From: Sanguibacter keddieii
Lineage (GTDB): Bacteria > Actinomycetota > Actinomycetes > Actinomycetales > Actinomycetaceae
Assembly: GCF_001064145.1 (NCBI RefSeq)
Contig: NZ_JVOJ01000007.1
Location: forward strand, 1 to 43,546
Direction of reading: 5' to 3'
DNA: 43,546 nucleotides
Shown piece by piece: positions 19,693 to 28,672 of the stretch; the first letter of the stretch is position 1, and every line of letters begins with the position of its first letter. The notes beneath the pieces are model-generated. The model saw only the letters and a list, made by a program, of their open reading frames with translations, was not told the origin of the DNA and searched no databases. Made by a program: the position numbers and the translations under genes.

Positions 19693-19996
19693 CAACTGCT
19701 CAATCTAGTGACGCATTACACATTGCGCTTACCTGACGCACGATCGCTCAGCATCGATATGGCTTCGATGAGTAGGGCGGTTCATGTCGCCGTATTGCCC
19801 AGCTGGACGTCAGCTCGGGGCATGCCCTGCCCCTCCATTCGGCTTCTGCACCGTGCCTAGGGTGCTGATGTCGGTCCTGCTCTGCGTCCTAGGTGTCGGA
19901 GCCTCATGTCGCGCAATTCCCCCGCTTGGCGTCGGCGCTGCCCACGTGCGGATCACGTACCCACTTGTCCGCTGGCAGAACTCGATCGACTCAAAA
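19693..19996. other. Intergenic stretch without a recognised feature
   Basis: No credible gene is seen here. A solitary TCGCGCAATTCCC near 19909-19921 resembles the left end of the inverted-repeat elements, and there are short dyads (CATCGA/TCGATG near 19753-19770). Confidence 0.5.
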
Positions 19997-20102
19997 TCGC
20001 ATGCAATTCCCAGCGGAAGACTACTCAGCAGTGTTCATAAACGTTGCAATTCCAACGATGCACACTCGTGATGCGACATCGCTTGGAGGGAATTGCATGC
20101 GA
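19997..20102. repeat. Inverted-repeat element, copy D (ATGC type)
   Basis: TCGCATGCAATTC (19997-20009) and GAATTGCATGCGA (20090-20102) are perfect inverted ends, 106 bp in all. The centre AACGTTGCAATTCCAACGAT is shared with copies A and C, although the remaining interior differs. The flank CGACATTG also matches the other copies. It lies between the adhesin upstream region and the tRNA genes. Confidence 0.85.
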
Positions 20103-20248
20103 CATTGAGAACACCGGACGAAACAAGCACCTTCAATACCAACATTTCCGCACCAGCAAGCCGAAACATCGCGACAAAACCAACACGTTTTGTCCTTTAA
20201 CCCCAAACACCGGACAGCTTCCCCGCCAAGGGAGCCGACGAATACGAA

Positions 20249-20280
20249 AACCCCCGCGCTTCGAGGGAAGCGCGGGGGTT
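20249..20280 (-). terminator. Terminator of the tRNA-Ser genes
   Basis: A perfect 14-bp stem (AACCCCCGCGCTTC / GAAGCGCGGGGGTT) with a 4-base loop, followed leftwards by TTTTCG, six bases beyond the tRNA 3' end. Confidence 0.85.
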
Positions 20281-20285
20281 ATGCG

Positions 20286-20375
20286 CGGAGACGGCGGGAT
20301 TTGAACCCGCGAGGGGCTATGCACCCCTACCTCCTTAGCAGGGAGGCGCACTCGACCGGACTATGCGACGTCTCC
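20286..20375 (-). tRNA. tRNA-Ser (GCU anticodon)
   Basis: Ninety bases, with acceptor stem GGAGACG/CGTCTCC, discriminator G, anticodon loop CTGCTAA on the stem CCTCC/GGAGG, a long class II variable arm (GGGG...CCCC) and T arm GCGGG-TTCAAAT-CCCGC. The GCT anticodon reads AGC and AGU. No CCA is encoded. Confidence 0.97.
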
Positions 20376-20453
20376 AGTGCCGACTACTTTAGGGCATTTT
20401 CGCCGCGAGCGCGAACGTGCGCCCGCCGCGACGCCCGTGGGCGGTCGACTCGG

Positions 20454-20540
20454 CGGAGGGCGAGGGATTCGAACCCCCGGTGCCATTGCTGACACAACGG
20501 TTTTCAAGACCGTCTCTTTCGGCCACTCAGACAGCCCTCC
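20454..20540 (-). tRNA. tRNA-Ser (UGA anticodon)
   Basis: Eighty-seven bases, with acceptor stem GGAGGGC/GCCCTCC, discriminator G, anticodon stem ACGGT/ACCGT with loop CTTGAAA (anticodon TGA, reading UCN), a long variable arm and T arm with GGTTCGAATCC. It lies 78 bp before the second serine tRNA on the same strand and probably shares its transcript. Confidence 0.97.
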
Positions 20541-20564
20541 AGACGCGGATCATCCTACAGGACG

Positions 20565-20599
20565 GGGCTCGGGGATGCGACCCTCGCATCCCCGAGCCC
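20565..20599 (-). terminator. Terminator of the epimerase gene
   Basis: A perfect 15-bp stem (GGGCTCGGGGATGCG / CGCATCCCCGAGCCC) with a 5-base loop, 23 bp beyond the epimerase stop. Confidence 0.8.
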
Positions 20600-20622
20600 G
20601 AGCCCATCAGTAATCCGACGCG

Positions 20623-21963
20623 TCAGCCTCGCAGCCCGAAGAAGTTCCAGGACTTCTTGTCGGGGGCCGGCTCCTCGGGGCGATCGAGGAGGCCGCGCGA
20701 GATCGCGGGGGCCGTCGGTGGCCACAGCGGCAGGCGAATCGCGAGCGTCGCCTGGACGGCATGGTAGACATCCCAGCGCGACGACTTGGCGGGCTGGACG
20801 TTCTCGTTGCGGGGACCGAGGCGACGCACCCACCGGCCGGGCTGGCTGATGAGGTAGTCGTGGATGTAGTCGACGAAGGAGCGGTAGCAGTGCTCGAAGT
20901 GTTCGACGTCGGAGACGCGTGCGCCGTCGTCCAGCATGGCGCGGCGCACGGCGACGGTGGCGCACACTCCCTCGCAGACGACCCACTGCTGGTGCTCGTC
21001 CTCGCCGGGCACGGGGTCACCCTCGTCGTTGATGCCGGTGGAGAAGCCGGGGTTGCCGTCGGTGCGACGCCAGCCGTCGACGCGAGCGCGCTCGAAGAGC
21101 TCGGTTCCCATCTCGAGGAGGTAGTCGGGCACGGTCCAGCCCATCGAGCGCAGGCCCGCGCGCACCTGCAGCGCGAAGCGGCCGAGCTGCATGGAGTGGC
21201 CGGTCACGTAGCCCTCGTAGTAGCGGCGCCCGTCGTTGAGGAGCTTGCCCGCCTCGGGGCTGGGCTCCCACTTCTCGTCGAAGAACTCGGGGATGCGCCA
21301 GCCGTTCTTGGAGGCAACCTTGTACGCGAAGGCCGTCATCTTCTCGGCGCGGTCAAGCCATTCGGGCTCGGTCGTGGCCTCGGCCGCGGCCATGTAGGCC
21401 TCGATCGTGTGGATGAGGGTGCCGAGAGTGTGCACGGGGACGGGCTCATTGAAGGCCTCGTCGTATTGATCCCACACGAGGCCGTAGTCGTCGGCCCACA
21501 GCTCCTTCTGCTCCTCGAGCATGCGGTTGAGCAGCTCGTGGGCTCCGGGGCGGTTTGCGACCGTCGCGGCGGCCACGCCCAGCAGCGCGTACACCGTGTG
21601 GTACTGAGACTTCACGCGCGCATCCTCGTCCCACGGCACGCCGCGACCGTCCGCGTCAGGCTCGGGCTTGATCGCGAACCACATGCCGCCATTGACGGGG
21701 TCGGTGAAGTAGTCGGTGAGCGCCTTGACGGCATGGTCGGCGTAGCGGCGCGTGCCGGGCAGACCCATGAGAGCGCCGAGCGAGAACACGTAGGCCATGC
21801 GACCCGTGACGGCCAGGTCGATCGATCGAGTCGGGTCGGGCTTCCCATCGGCGTCGAGGTGCGCGAAACCAGTCGCGACAATCGCGCCCTCTGCCTCTTC
21901 AATGAGGGCCTGCATGTGGCCGCTCAGCCAACGGTTATGTTCGATGGAATCAAACCATCCCAC
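20623..21963 (-). CDS. AGE-family sugar epimerase/isomerase
   Basis: A cytosolic (alpha/alpha)6-barrel protein of the N-acylglucosamine 2-epimerase superfamily, 446 residues. Recognisable parts are GWFDSIEHNRWLSGHMQALIE, RMAYVFSLGALMGLPG, DPVNGGMWFAI, DEDARVKSQYHTVYALLG and EFFDEKWEPS. The histidines and aromatic residues that line the barrel in this superfamily are present. Members interconvert mannose/fructose, glucose/mannose ends of oligosaccharides or sulfoquinovose; sequence alone does not fix the substrate, and mannose isomerase is one good option. The start is GTG 21963, because GGAGG lies six bases upstream; the frame stays open to 22101, but the extra N-terminus looks non-homologous. 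Divergent from pgm. Confidence 0.85.
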   Translation of the reverse strand: MGWFDSIEHNRWLSGHMQALIEEAEGAIVATGFAHLDADGKPDPTRSIDLAVTGRMAYVFSLGALMGLPGTRRYADHAVKALTDYFTDPVNGGMWFAIKPEPDADGRGVPWDEDARVKSQYHTVYALLGVAAATVANRPGAHELLNRMLEEQKELWADDYGLVWDQYDEAFNEPVPVHTLGTLIHTIEAYMAAAEATTEPEWLDRAEKMTAFAYKVASKNGWRIPEFFDEKWEPSPEAGKLLNDGRRYYEGYVTGHSMQLGRFALQVRAGLRSMGWTVPDYLLEMGTELFERARVDGWRRTDGNPGFSTGINDEGDPVPGEDEHQQWVVCEGVCATVAVRRAMLDDGARVSDVEHFEHCYRSFVDYIHDYLISQPGRWVRRLGPRNENVQPAKSSRWDVYHAVQATLAIRLPLWPPTAPAISRGLLDRPEEPAPDKKSWNFFGLRG

Positions 21964-22212
21964 GATGTTCCTCCTGACAACACAGTCACGGTCTGCGGTG
22001 ACCGACATCTCATAGGATAGTCGTTCGGTGCCGATTTTGGGAAAACGTGCATATCCCCGTCTTTCCCCCACGGACGAGGCCGGGGCAACGCACGCTCTCA
22101 CCTGGCCTTTTCCGCCCGCTCGGCCAGGGCCTCGGACGGGAGGAAACGATGAGCCGTTTCACGGCGTGGACGGCACTACCCACAAGGGGACGTAACGTGT
22201 AACACTGTTGCT

Positions 22213-23889
22213 ATGCATGAACGAGCTGGCACACGTGCCCTACCTGAAGACCTCATCAACGTCGACGATGTCATTTCCGCCTACTACGACATCACGCCCG
22301 ACCCGACCGACGTGGGACAGCGCGTCGCGTTCGGAACGTCGGGCCACCGCGGCGCTTCGCTGGACGGTAAGTTCAACGAGGCGCACATCATCGCCATCAC
22401 CGCGGCGATCATCGAGTACCGCACGTCGCAGGGTATCAACGGACCGCTGTTCATCGGCCGTGACACGCACGCCCTGAGCGAGCCCGCGTGGCGTACCGCC
22501 CTGGAGGTCCTCGCGGCCGCCGGCATCGACACGCGCATTGACTCGCGCGGCTCCTACACGCCCACCCCCGCCGTGTCCGTCGCCATCCTCGGCGCGAACG
22601 GCGCGCCGGCCAACCTGCGCACCGAGGGCGACGGCCTGGCCGACGGCATCGTCGTCACCCCCAGCCACAACCCGCCGCGCGACGGCGGCTTCAAGTACAA
22701 CCCGCCTCACGGCGGCCCCGCGGACACGGACGCGACCGGCTGGATCGCGGCGCGCGCCAACGAGCTCCTCGACTCGGGCGAATGGAAGAACGTTCCGCGC
22801 GTCACCGGCTCCGAGCTGCTGCACGACCCGAACATCAAGCCCTTCGATTATCTGGAGTTCTACGTCTCGCAGCTGGACCAGGTTGTCGACATTGAGGCGA
22901 TCCGCAACGCGGGCGTGCGCATCGGCGCCGACCCGCTGGGCGGCGCGTCCATCGACTACTGGGCGGCCATCGGCGAGCACTACGGCCTCGACCTGACCGT
23001 CGTCAACCCCGAAGTTGACCCGGCGTGGCCGTTCATGACCCTGGACTGGGATGGCAAGATCCGCATGGACTGCTCCTCGCCCTACGCGATGGCGTCTCTG
23101 CGTCAGGCCATGACCCCTGATGCGCAGGGCAACACCCCCTACGACATTGCGACCGGTAACGACGCGGACTCGGACCGTCACGGCATCGTCACCCCCGACG
23201 GCCTGATGAACCCGAACCACTTCCTGGCCGTCGCCATCGAGTACCTGTTCACGCACCGTCCCGGCTGGGGCAAGGATGCGGCCGTGGGCAAGACCCTGGT
23301 GTCTTCCGCGCTGATCGACCGCGTCGTGGCCGCCATGGGCCGCGACCTCATCGAGGTGCCCGTGGGCTTCAAGTACTTCGTGCCCGGCCTGCTGTCCGGC
23401 ACCGTCGGTTTTGGCGGCGAGGAGAGCGCGGGAGCCTCGTTCCTGCGCAAGGACGGCACCGTGTGGTCGACTGACAAGGACGGCATCATCCTGGCGCTGC
23501 TCGCGTCGGAGATCCTGGCTGTCACCGGCAAGACCCCCTCTCAGTTGCACGAGGAGCAGGTCGCGCGCTTCGGCGCTTCCGCCTACGCCCGTATCGACGC
23601 GGCCGCCTCCCGCGAGGAGAAGGCGAAGCTCGCGGCCCTGTCCGCGGACGACGTGACCGCGACCGAGCTGGCCGGCGACCCGATCGTCGCCAAGCTGGTG
23701 CGCGCGCCCGGCAACGACGCGCCGATCGGCGGCCTGAAGGTGACGACCGAGTCCGCGTGGTTCGCCGCGCGCCCGTCGGGCACCGAGGACGTCTACAAGA
23801 TCTATGCGGAGTCCTTCAAGGGTGCCGAGCACCTGGCCCAGGTCCAGGAGGCCGCCAAGCAGGTCGTGTCCGACGCCCTGAACGGCTGA
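22213..23889 (+). CDS. pgm: Phosphoglucomutase (alpha-D-glucose phosphate-specific)
   Basis: Interconverts glucose 1-phosphate and glucose 6-phosphate, linking glycolysis to glycogen and cell-wall sugar synthesis. The 558-residue enzyme has the N-terminal GTSGHRG, catalytic phosphoserine Ser151 in [13 protein letters not shown], the metal loop [11 protein letters not shown], the sugar-binding [10 protein letters not shown] and the phosphate-binding [14 protein letters not shown]. Length fits the bacterial Pgm type. ATG 22213 has no ribosome site but lies seven bases after TAACAC (22200-22205), compatible with a leaderless message. A strong terminator follows. Confidence 0.96.
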   Translation: MHERAGTRALPEDLINVDDVISAYYDITPDPTDVGQRVAFGTSGHRGASLDGKFNEAHIIAITAAIIEYRTSQGINGPLFIGRDTHALSEPAWRTALEVLAAAGIDTRIDSRGSYTPTPAVSVAILGANGAPANLRTEGDGLADGIVVTPSHNPPRDGGFKYNPPHGGPADTDATGWIAARANELLDSGEWKNVPRVTGSELLHDPNIKPFDYLEFYVSQLDQVVDIEAIRNAGVRIGADPLGGASIDYWAAIGEHYGLDLTVVNPEVDPAWPFMTLDWDGKIRMDCSSPYAMASLRQAMTPDAQGNTPYDIATGNDADSDRHGIVTPDGLMNPNHFLAVAIEYLFTHRPGWGKDAAVGKTLVSSALIDRVVAAMGRDLIEVPVGFKYFVPGLLSGTVGFGGEESAGASFLRKDGTVWSTDKDGIILALLASEILAVTGKTPSQLHEEQVARFGASAYARIDAAASREEKAKLAALSADDVTATELAGDPIVAKLVRAPGNDAPIGGLKVTTESAWFAARPSGTEDVYKIYAESFKGAEHLAQVQEAAKQVVSDALNG

Positions 23890-23922
23890 CGCTTCAACGC
23901 TGCCCGCTGACGCGGGTTGCAC

Positions 23923-23952
23923 GGGGGCGGCGCTCGATTGAGCGCCGCCCCC
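23923..23952 (+). terminator. Terminator of pgm
   Basis: A perfect 13-bp stem (GGGGGCGGCGCTC / GAGCGCCGCCCCC) with a 4-base loop, then TTCGTC, 34 bp after the pgm stop. Confidence 0.85.
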
Positions 23953-24018
23953 TTCGTCGACCGCAGATGTGCATGGGCCGATGTACCCTTGGAACACCCA
24001 GATCAGGAAGGACCTACG

Positions 24019-25175
24019 ATGACAGCAGCTATTCGCTTAATTTCGGGCAAAAGTCCAACTGTACTGGAATTTTTGCAGGCATCGGTCTCGCTCGTGCAGG
24101 GCTTGAACAAGCTGGATTTTCGGTCGCCTGGGCTAATGATTACGAAGCCAAAAAGCACCAACTATACCGCTCTCAATACGGCTCAGACACCGACTATCAC
24201 GTTGGCGACATCGCCGACATCAATGGCAGCCATTTACCGACGGACAGTGCGATCGCGTGGGCTTCCTCACCCTGCACTGACCTGTCCCTGGCTGGGAATC
24301 GAGATGGTCTTGGCGGAAGACAATCAGGAACGTTTTGGCACTTTATGCGGATTCTCGAAGAGATGGGTGATAGTCGCCCTCCCGTCGCAGTCCTAGAAAA
24401 CGTCACTGGCCTAGCTTCCTCGCATTCCGGCGATGATCTTACTGCAGCAATCCGCGCCTTTAATTCACTGGGATATTCCATCGATGCTCTGTCTATTGAC
24501 GCCAGGCATTTCATTCCGCAGTCACGGCCACGCATGTTCCTTGTGGGGGCCCTAACTCCACCCGACTCGGATGACACTCCCTCAGATCTACGTCCCGAAT
24601 GGCTTGAGTGGATACATTCAGATCCCACCCTCATCACTCACCGAGCTCCTCTCCCAGCTGCTCCTCCACTGCTCACTGAAGGCTTCACCGCACTTGCAGA
24701 TCGTCTATCCATAGACGATCCGCATTGGTGGAACCCGAGCCGCACAGCAGATTTTCTTGACTCACTGTCTCCAGTTCAGGCAGCTAGGCTCGAGTCTCTG
24801 CGCACATCAACGCGGGTCACATATCGCACCGCTTACCGGCGTACACGTCAGGGAAATCCAGTTTGGGAAATCCGACCCGATGATATTGCTGGCTGTTTGC
24901 GGACTGCGCGTGGCGGATCCTCACGGCAGGCTGTCGTCAAGGCGGGCAAGGGCAACGTTGCTGTGCGTTGGATGACTCCCCACGAGTATGCCTCCCTCAT
25001 GGGTGTCCCCGACTACAAGTTCGGCGATGCGACGGATAACCAGATTCGTTTTGGTTTTGGTGACGCAGTTGCCGTCCCTGTCGTTGCCTGGCTAGGGAAG
25101 AACTACCTCATGCCCCTAGTCCGCCAGGAATTCGACCAGGGTTCCCCATCCCTGGAGGTAGTCGCACATGGCTAG
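24019..25175 (+). pseudogene. DNA (cytosine-5) methyltransferase with a one-base frameshift
   Basis: A C5-cytosine methyltransferase broken near its start. ATG 24019 has a good ribosome site (AGGAAGG) and reads to TVLEF, but a run of five T (24070-24074) then shifts the frame. One more T would give TVLEFFAGIGLARAGLEQAG, the SAM-binding motif I. The remaining 367 codons are open in the shifted frame: motif IV SSPCTDLSLAG with the catalytic Cys, motif VI AVLENVTG, motif VIII QSRPRMFLVG, motif IX RTARGGSSRQAV and motif X GFGDAVAVPVVAWLG. Repaired length is 385 residues. Composition is clearly less GC-rich than the flanks, suggesting transfer. A frame-matching ATG at 23968 lacks a ribosome site. 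Decay, sequencing error and phase switching are all possible. Confidence 0.85.
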
Positions 25176-25458
25176 CACCGGAATCGCTTCGTACGGTTCA
25201 ACAGATTCTGAGACGAAGCCACCTCTCAAGCGCACAATGCCTACGCGTTTCGTGCAACTATTCCGCGCACGCCTATCCGCAGCTCTCAGCTTCGTTGAGC
25301 CGACGACCAATAAACGACTGGGTAAGTGTGTCGGAGTGTATGCGTTTTACGACTTCGACGGTGAGCCAATCTACGTTGGTCAAACAACGGAAGACTTTGG
25401 AACTCGAATTGGTCGGCATCTCAGAGGTCAGCGCAGCGACGCGGCCCGCGTGAGATAA
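25168..25458 (+). pseudogene. GIY-YIG restriction endonuclease, truncated
   Basis: This 96-residue frame overlaps the methyltransferase stop by 8 bp and has GGAGG nine bases before ATG 25168, so it was co-translated. Residues about 53-91 carry a GIY-YIG nuclease start: CVGVYAFYDFDGEPIYVGQT, then an Arg in GTRIGRHLRGQRSDAA. Type II restriction enzymes of this fold (Eco29kI-like) are about 200 residues or more, with essential Glu and Asn residues further on. Here the frame ends just after the first helix, so those are missing and the enzyme should be inactive. The sequence beyond belongs to a minus-strand remnant, so the 3' part was probably lost by deletion. Confidence 0.7.
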
Positions 25459-25549
25459 TCCAGCCACGGATCTGCCTTGATCGGGCCAGCAATCTGCGAC
25501 GGATCGGTTACTCCAGCTCCTCGCCGCCCGGCGAGCCAGAGGTCACCAT
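25428..25549 (-). pseudogene. Truncated companion gene of the EspC/WXG-like protein
   Basis: Eighteen bases after the stop of the small helical protein gene, a minus-strand ATG (25549) with GGGGA upstream reads MVTSGSPGGEELE and stops. Adding one base would connect it to an open frame reading GVTDPSQIAGPIKADPWLDY, which runs into the restriction-nuclease junction near 25450. It looks like the start of a second gene of the same locus, shifted and then cut off. I do not recognise its family, and the joining of the two frames is inference. Confidence 0.35.
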
Positions 25550-25567
25550 GTCATCAACGTCCCCAGT

Positions 25568-25897
25568 TTATGAGCCAGCCGAACTCGCGCCGTAGCTGTG
25601 GCCCTCAAGGATGAAACCAATGAGCTGGCTATTCTCTTCCTCGGCGGCGATGAAACCACGCTCGGCTGTCAGGAGGGATTCGGCATGCTCGTCCAGGCTC
25701 GTGCCCGTCTTGGTTGCCTGATCCGCGAACTTCTCTTCGACACTCTGCATCTTCGACGACAGGTTCGTGCCAGGCATCGCCGAAGCGAAAGCACTGGCCC
25801 CACCCTCGGGGCGTGCCGAACGAACTGCCTCTGCGGCCTCGCGCGCCGTCGAAGCAAGGCGGGGGAACTCACCGGCAACAAATGAAAGATCGCTCAT
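25568..25897 (-). CDS. Small EspC/WXG100-like protein (probable type VII secretion target)
   Basis: A 109-residue, mainly helical, Ala- and Glu-rich protein without signal peptide or membrane segment. The pattern (FVAGEFPRLASTAREAAEAV, then SSKMQSVEEKFADQATKTG, then SLDEHAESLLTAERGFIAAEEE) resembles the ~100-residue helical hairpins that leave actinobacteria through type VII secretion, most like the EspC type; a WXG motif itself is absent. ATG 25897 has GGAG eight bases upstream. Its likely partner downstream is truncated. No secretion machinery gene is in the window. Confidence 0.5.
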   Translation of the reverse strand: MSDLSFVAGEFPRLASTAREAAEAVRSARPEGGASAFASAMPGTNLSSKMQSVEEKFADQATKTGTSLDEHAESLLTAERGFIAAEEENSQLIGFILEGHSYGASSAGS

Positions 25898-26102
25898 CGT
25901 CCACTCCCGTATTCATAGATGGATGACCCTGGCAATATTACCGGACGGAAACCTACAGCGCACCCACGCATCCATCGGGCACTTCCTCGCCCATCGCACA
26001 TTTTTACCGCCCCCACCCCTAGAAAATTGCTGACAGGACGGCTACCTTGGCACTGTCCCCAGATGGGAACACCGGCAACGCCCACCGACTCCAGGAGCCC
26101 AC

Positions 26103-27377
26103 ATGAGCGAGGCATCCCGCCGACCCGCACACGACGCGGGACCGGATGCACCAGCCAAGGCCTCGTCGATAGCGACGACGAGGCCTCCCATCCCCCGGCT
26201 GCCCGTCGGCCGCCTCGCGTTCCTGCTCCTCGCGGGCATCGCGCTCCTAGCGGGACTGGACGCCTCCCTCGTGCGCCTGGGAGCGCTCGCTCCCGTGGCC
26301 TCGACGAGCCTGGGGACCGTGCACGGACTCCTCATGATCTACGGGTTCCTGGGCACCGCGATCTGCCTCGAGCGCGCGGTCGCCCTCCAGTCCGACGGGC
26401 GACGCGTGTGGGCGTACGCCGCTCCCCTGCTGACCGGTGCGGGCGGCATCAGCGCGGTCGTCATCTCCCTCAACGAGGGGGCGCGCGCGGCGCTCGCAAA
26501 CCTCCCGATCCCCCAGTATCTGGCAGCCCACCTGAGCGGGTTCGCGCCCGAGCGCATGATGCCCGGCTTCCTCATCACCCTCGGCATGGCGCTGCTGACG
26601 GCCATCTACTGCTACGTGTGGGCGCGCCGGCAGGCCACCCACGCGGTCCTCATCCAGCTGATGGGTGCCCTCATTGGCCTGGGCGGCATCCTCCTGTGGT
26701 GGCGAGGCCTCGAGACTCCGCGCGCGGTGCCGTGGTGGCTGGCCTTCCTGATCGTCACGATCGTCGGCGAGCGCGTCGAGCTGGCTCGCCTCGCCTTCGC
26801 GTCCGGCTCCACCGAGCGGCGCATCACAGCCGAGAGCGCCGCGCTCATGGTAGGCCTGACCGTCGCGCTCTACTCCCCTGCGGTCGGTTACCCGCTGATC
26901 GGCCTGAGCCTCGGTGTCCTCATGGTCGACACCGCGTGGCACGACGTCGCGCGCGGCACCGTGCGCATGAAGGGCCTGCCGCGCCTGGCGGCCGTGTGCA
27001 TGCTGAGCGGATACGCGTGGACGCTCGTGCCCGCGCTGATGTGGGTCATCGCGCCGCCCGCCTTCGACGGATACGGCTACGACGCGGGCGTCCACGCGAT
27101 CACGATCGGCTTCGTCGTCTCCATGCTGCTAGCCCACGCGCCCGTCATCATCCCGGCGGTCGCCCGGCGCGAGGTCCCCTACCACGTCGCCATGTGGGTC
27201 CCCCTTGCGTTCCTACAGCTCTCCCTCCTCGTCCGTCTCCTCGCGGGCGCGCGCGAGGCGGCCTACCCGTGGCGCCTCGGCGGCACCCTCGGGATCGTCG
27301 GCATGCTCCTGTTTGTCGCCACGACGCTGACGGTAACGATTCGCCGGGCGCGTGCGAACGCTCGGGAGGCCCGATGA
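26103..27377 (+). CDS. Polytopic membrane protein of the nitrite reductase operon (1)
   Basis: A 424-residue protein with about a dozen hydrophobic segments starting near residue 36 (VGRLAFLLLAGIALLAGL). Features include GTVHGLLMIYGFLGTAICLE and, near the end, DAGVHAITIGFVVSMLLAHA with histidines inside predicted helices, as in NnrS-like and heme-copper-oxidase-like membrane proteins beside nitrogen-oxide genes. The exact family is uncertain. CAGGAG precedes ATG 26103. Its stop overlaps the next start (ATGA), so it is coupled to the following gene and nirK. A role in electron delivery, copper handling or NO metabolism is inferred from context. An 11-bp inverted repeat (26158-26186) lies inside the first 30 codons. 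Confidence 0.6.
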   Translation: MSEASRRPAHDAGPDAPAKASSIATTRPPIPRLPVGRLAFLLLAGIALLAGLDASLVRLGALAPVASTSLGTVHGLLMIYGFLGTAICLERAVALQSDGRRVWAYAAPLLTGAGGISAVVISLNEGARAALANLPIPQYLAAHLSGFAPERMMPGFLITLGMALLTAIYCYVWARRQATHAVLIQLMGALIGLGGILLWWRGLETPRAVPWWLAFLIVTIVGERVELARLAFASGSTERRITAESAALMVGLTVALYSPAVGYPLIGLSLGVLMVDTAWHDVARGTVRMKGLPRLAAVCMLSGYAWTLVPALMWVIAPPAFDGYGYDAGVHAITIGFVVSMLLAHAPVIIPAVARREVPYHVAMWVPLAFLQLSLLVRLLAGAREAAYPWRLGGTLGIVGMLLFVATTLTVTIRRARANAREAR

Positions 27378-28672
27378 CCAAGCCCCGCGTCCCCCGCACC
27401 GACCGCGCGACCTCCGTCTGGATGTGCGTGGCAGCCGTCGCCGCGGCGGTCACGATCGTCGCCCGAGGCCGCATCCCGCAGAACCTGTGGACGATGATCC
27501 ACCTAGTGACCCTCGGCGTCCTGTCAAACGGGATCTTCCAGTGGTCCTGGTACTTCACGCGCGCGCTCGCCCACCTGGCCCCGGACGACCGACGCGCGGG
27601 ACGCGACAACACCGTGCGCATCACGGCCTTCAATCTCTCCCTGCTGCTCCTCATCGGCGGCATGTGGTCTAATCTGTGGCACGCGACCGTCACGGGCGCG
27701 ACGATCGTCGGCGCGATCGCGGCCTGGCATGGGTGGGCGCTGCTCACGGCCTCCCGCGAGCGCCTGGCGTCGCGTTTCGCGGTGATTATTCGCTACTACA
27801 TCGCGGCGGCATTCTTCCTGGTGCTCGGCGCGACGCTGGCGGGTTTCGTCACGGCGGCCATGTTCGACGCGAATGCTCCCGCATGGCTGGCCGAGGCCCG
27901 GGACCGCCTGACGGTCGCCCACGCGCTGGCGGGTGTCGCCGGTTGGGTGGGCCTGACGATGGGCGGGACCCTGGTGACGCTGGGGCCGACCGCGATGCGC
28001 GCGCGCATGGATCCGCGAGCCGTATCCTTCGCGACGAGCGCCCTACCCATGTGGGTGGCAGCGCTTCTCGTCGCAGGCGCGGGCGCTGTGGCCGGGTCGA
28101 TGCGCGTGACTTCCGTGGGGCTCCTCGTCGTCGTGGGTGCGGCCGCCCTGGGTGTGGGCGTTCCGCTGGTCCGCGTGGCGGCGACAAAGGGTCCCGCCGA
28201 ATACGGCGCGTGGTCCCTCATGCTGGGCGCCGCCTGGATTCTCGTCGCCGGCACCGGAGCCTCCCTGCGCGCCTTCGAGGCGGCGGACGCGACCGGCCTA
28301 CGATCGGCGTTCCTCGCGTGGATGCCGATCCTCGGCGCGGCCGGCGTGGGTCAGATCTTCGTTGGCGCACTCACCTACCTGATGCCCGTCGTCATCGGCG
28401 GCGGCCCGTCCGCGGTGCGCGTCGGCGTCGGCGTGCTCGAGGCCGGGGCGCCGATTCGGGAAGCCGCTCGCAACGTGGCCGCAATCCTCTCGCTCTCCGT
28501 CGCATCCCTGAGCGGAACCTCCGCCGAACGCCTCACTATCGCCGCGTGGGTGGTCCTGCTGGCCACCTACGTCGTCGACATCGTCCTCATGGCCCGCTGC
28601 GGCGTGGCCCAGGCACGCGCCAAGCGCGCCACCGCTTCATCCCCCACCACACAAGGAGGCCGCCGTGGCTGA
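27374..28672 (+). CDS. Polytopic membrane protein of the nitrite reductase operon (2)
   Basis: Start ATG 27374 overlaps the preceding stop by four bases. The 432-residue product has roughly twelve membrane segments, and opens (after a basic N-terminus) with WTMIHLVTLGVLSNGIFQWS, with a helix-borne histidine, and later AHALAGVAGWVGLTMGGTLV. Similar membrane modules are found next to, or fused to, actinobacterial copper nitrite reductases and related multicopper oxidases. The C-terminal eight bases overlap nirK. I infer a membrane partner that passes electrons to NirK or handles its product; the sequence alone does not show which. Confidence 0.6.
   Translation: MTKPRVPRTDRATSVWMCVAAVAAAVTIVARGRIPQNLWTMIHLVTLGVLSNGIFQWSWYFTRALAHLAPDDRRAGRDNTVRITAFNLSLLLLIGGMWSNLWHATVTGATIVGAIAAWHGWALLTASRERLASRFAVIIRYYIAAAFFLVLGATLAGFVTAAMFDANAPAWLAEARDRLTVAHALAGVAGWVGLTMGGTLVTLGPTAMRARMDPRAVSFATSALPMWVAALLVAGAGAVAGSMRVTSVGLLVVVGAAALGVGVPLVRVAATKGPAEYGAWSLMLGAAWILVAGTGASLRAFEAADATGLRSAFLAWMPILGAAGVGQIFVGALTYLMPVVIGGGPSAVRVGVGVLEAGAPIREAARNVAAILSLSVASLSGTSAERLTIAAWVVLLATYVVDIVLMARCGVAQARAKRATASSPTTQGGRRG

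Noticed and set aside
21964-22101. Longer epimerase starting at 22101
   Set aside because: The extension is not family-like and GGAGG is placed for GTG 21963.
22240-23997. A 585-aa minus-strand open frame antisense to pgm
   Set aside because: Val/Arg/Gly-rich shadow of the pgm codons with no recognisable domain.
25919-27373. N-terminal extension of the second membrane protein through the first membrane gene
   Set aside because: The upstream part is an Arg/Pro-rich shadow of the first gene; ATG 27374 overlaps that gene's stop in the normal coupled fashion.
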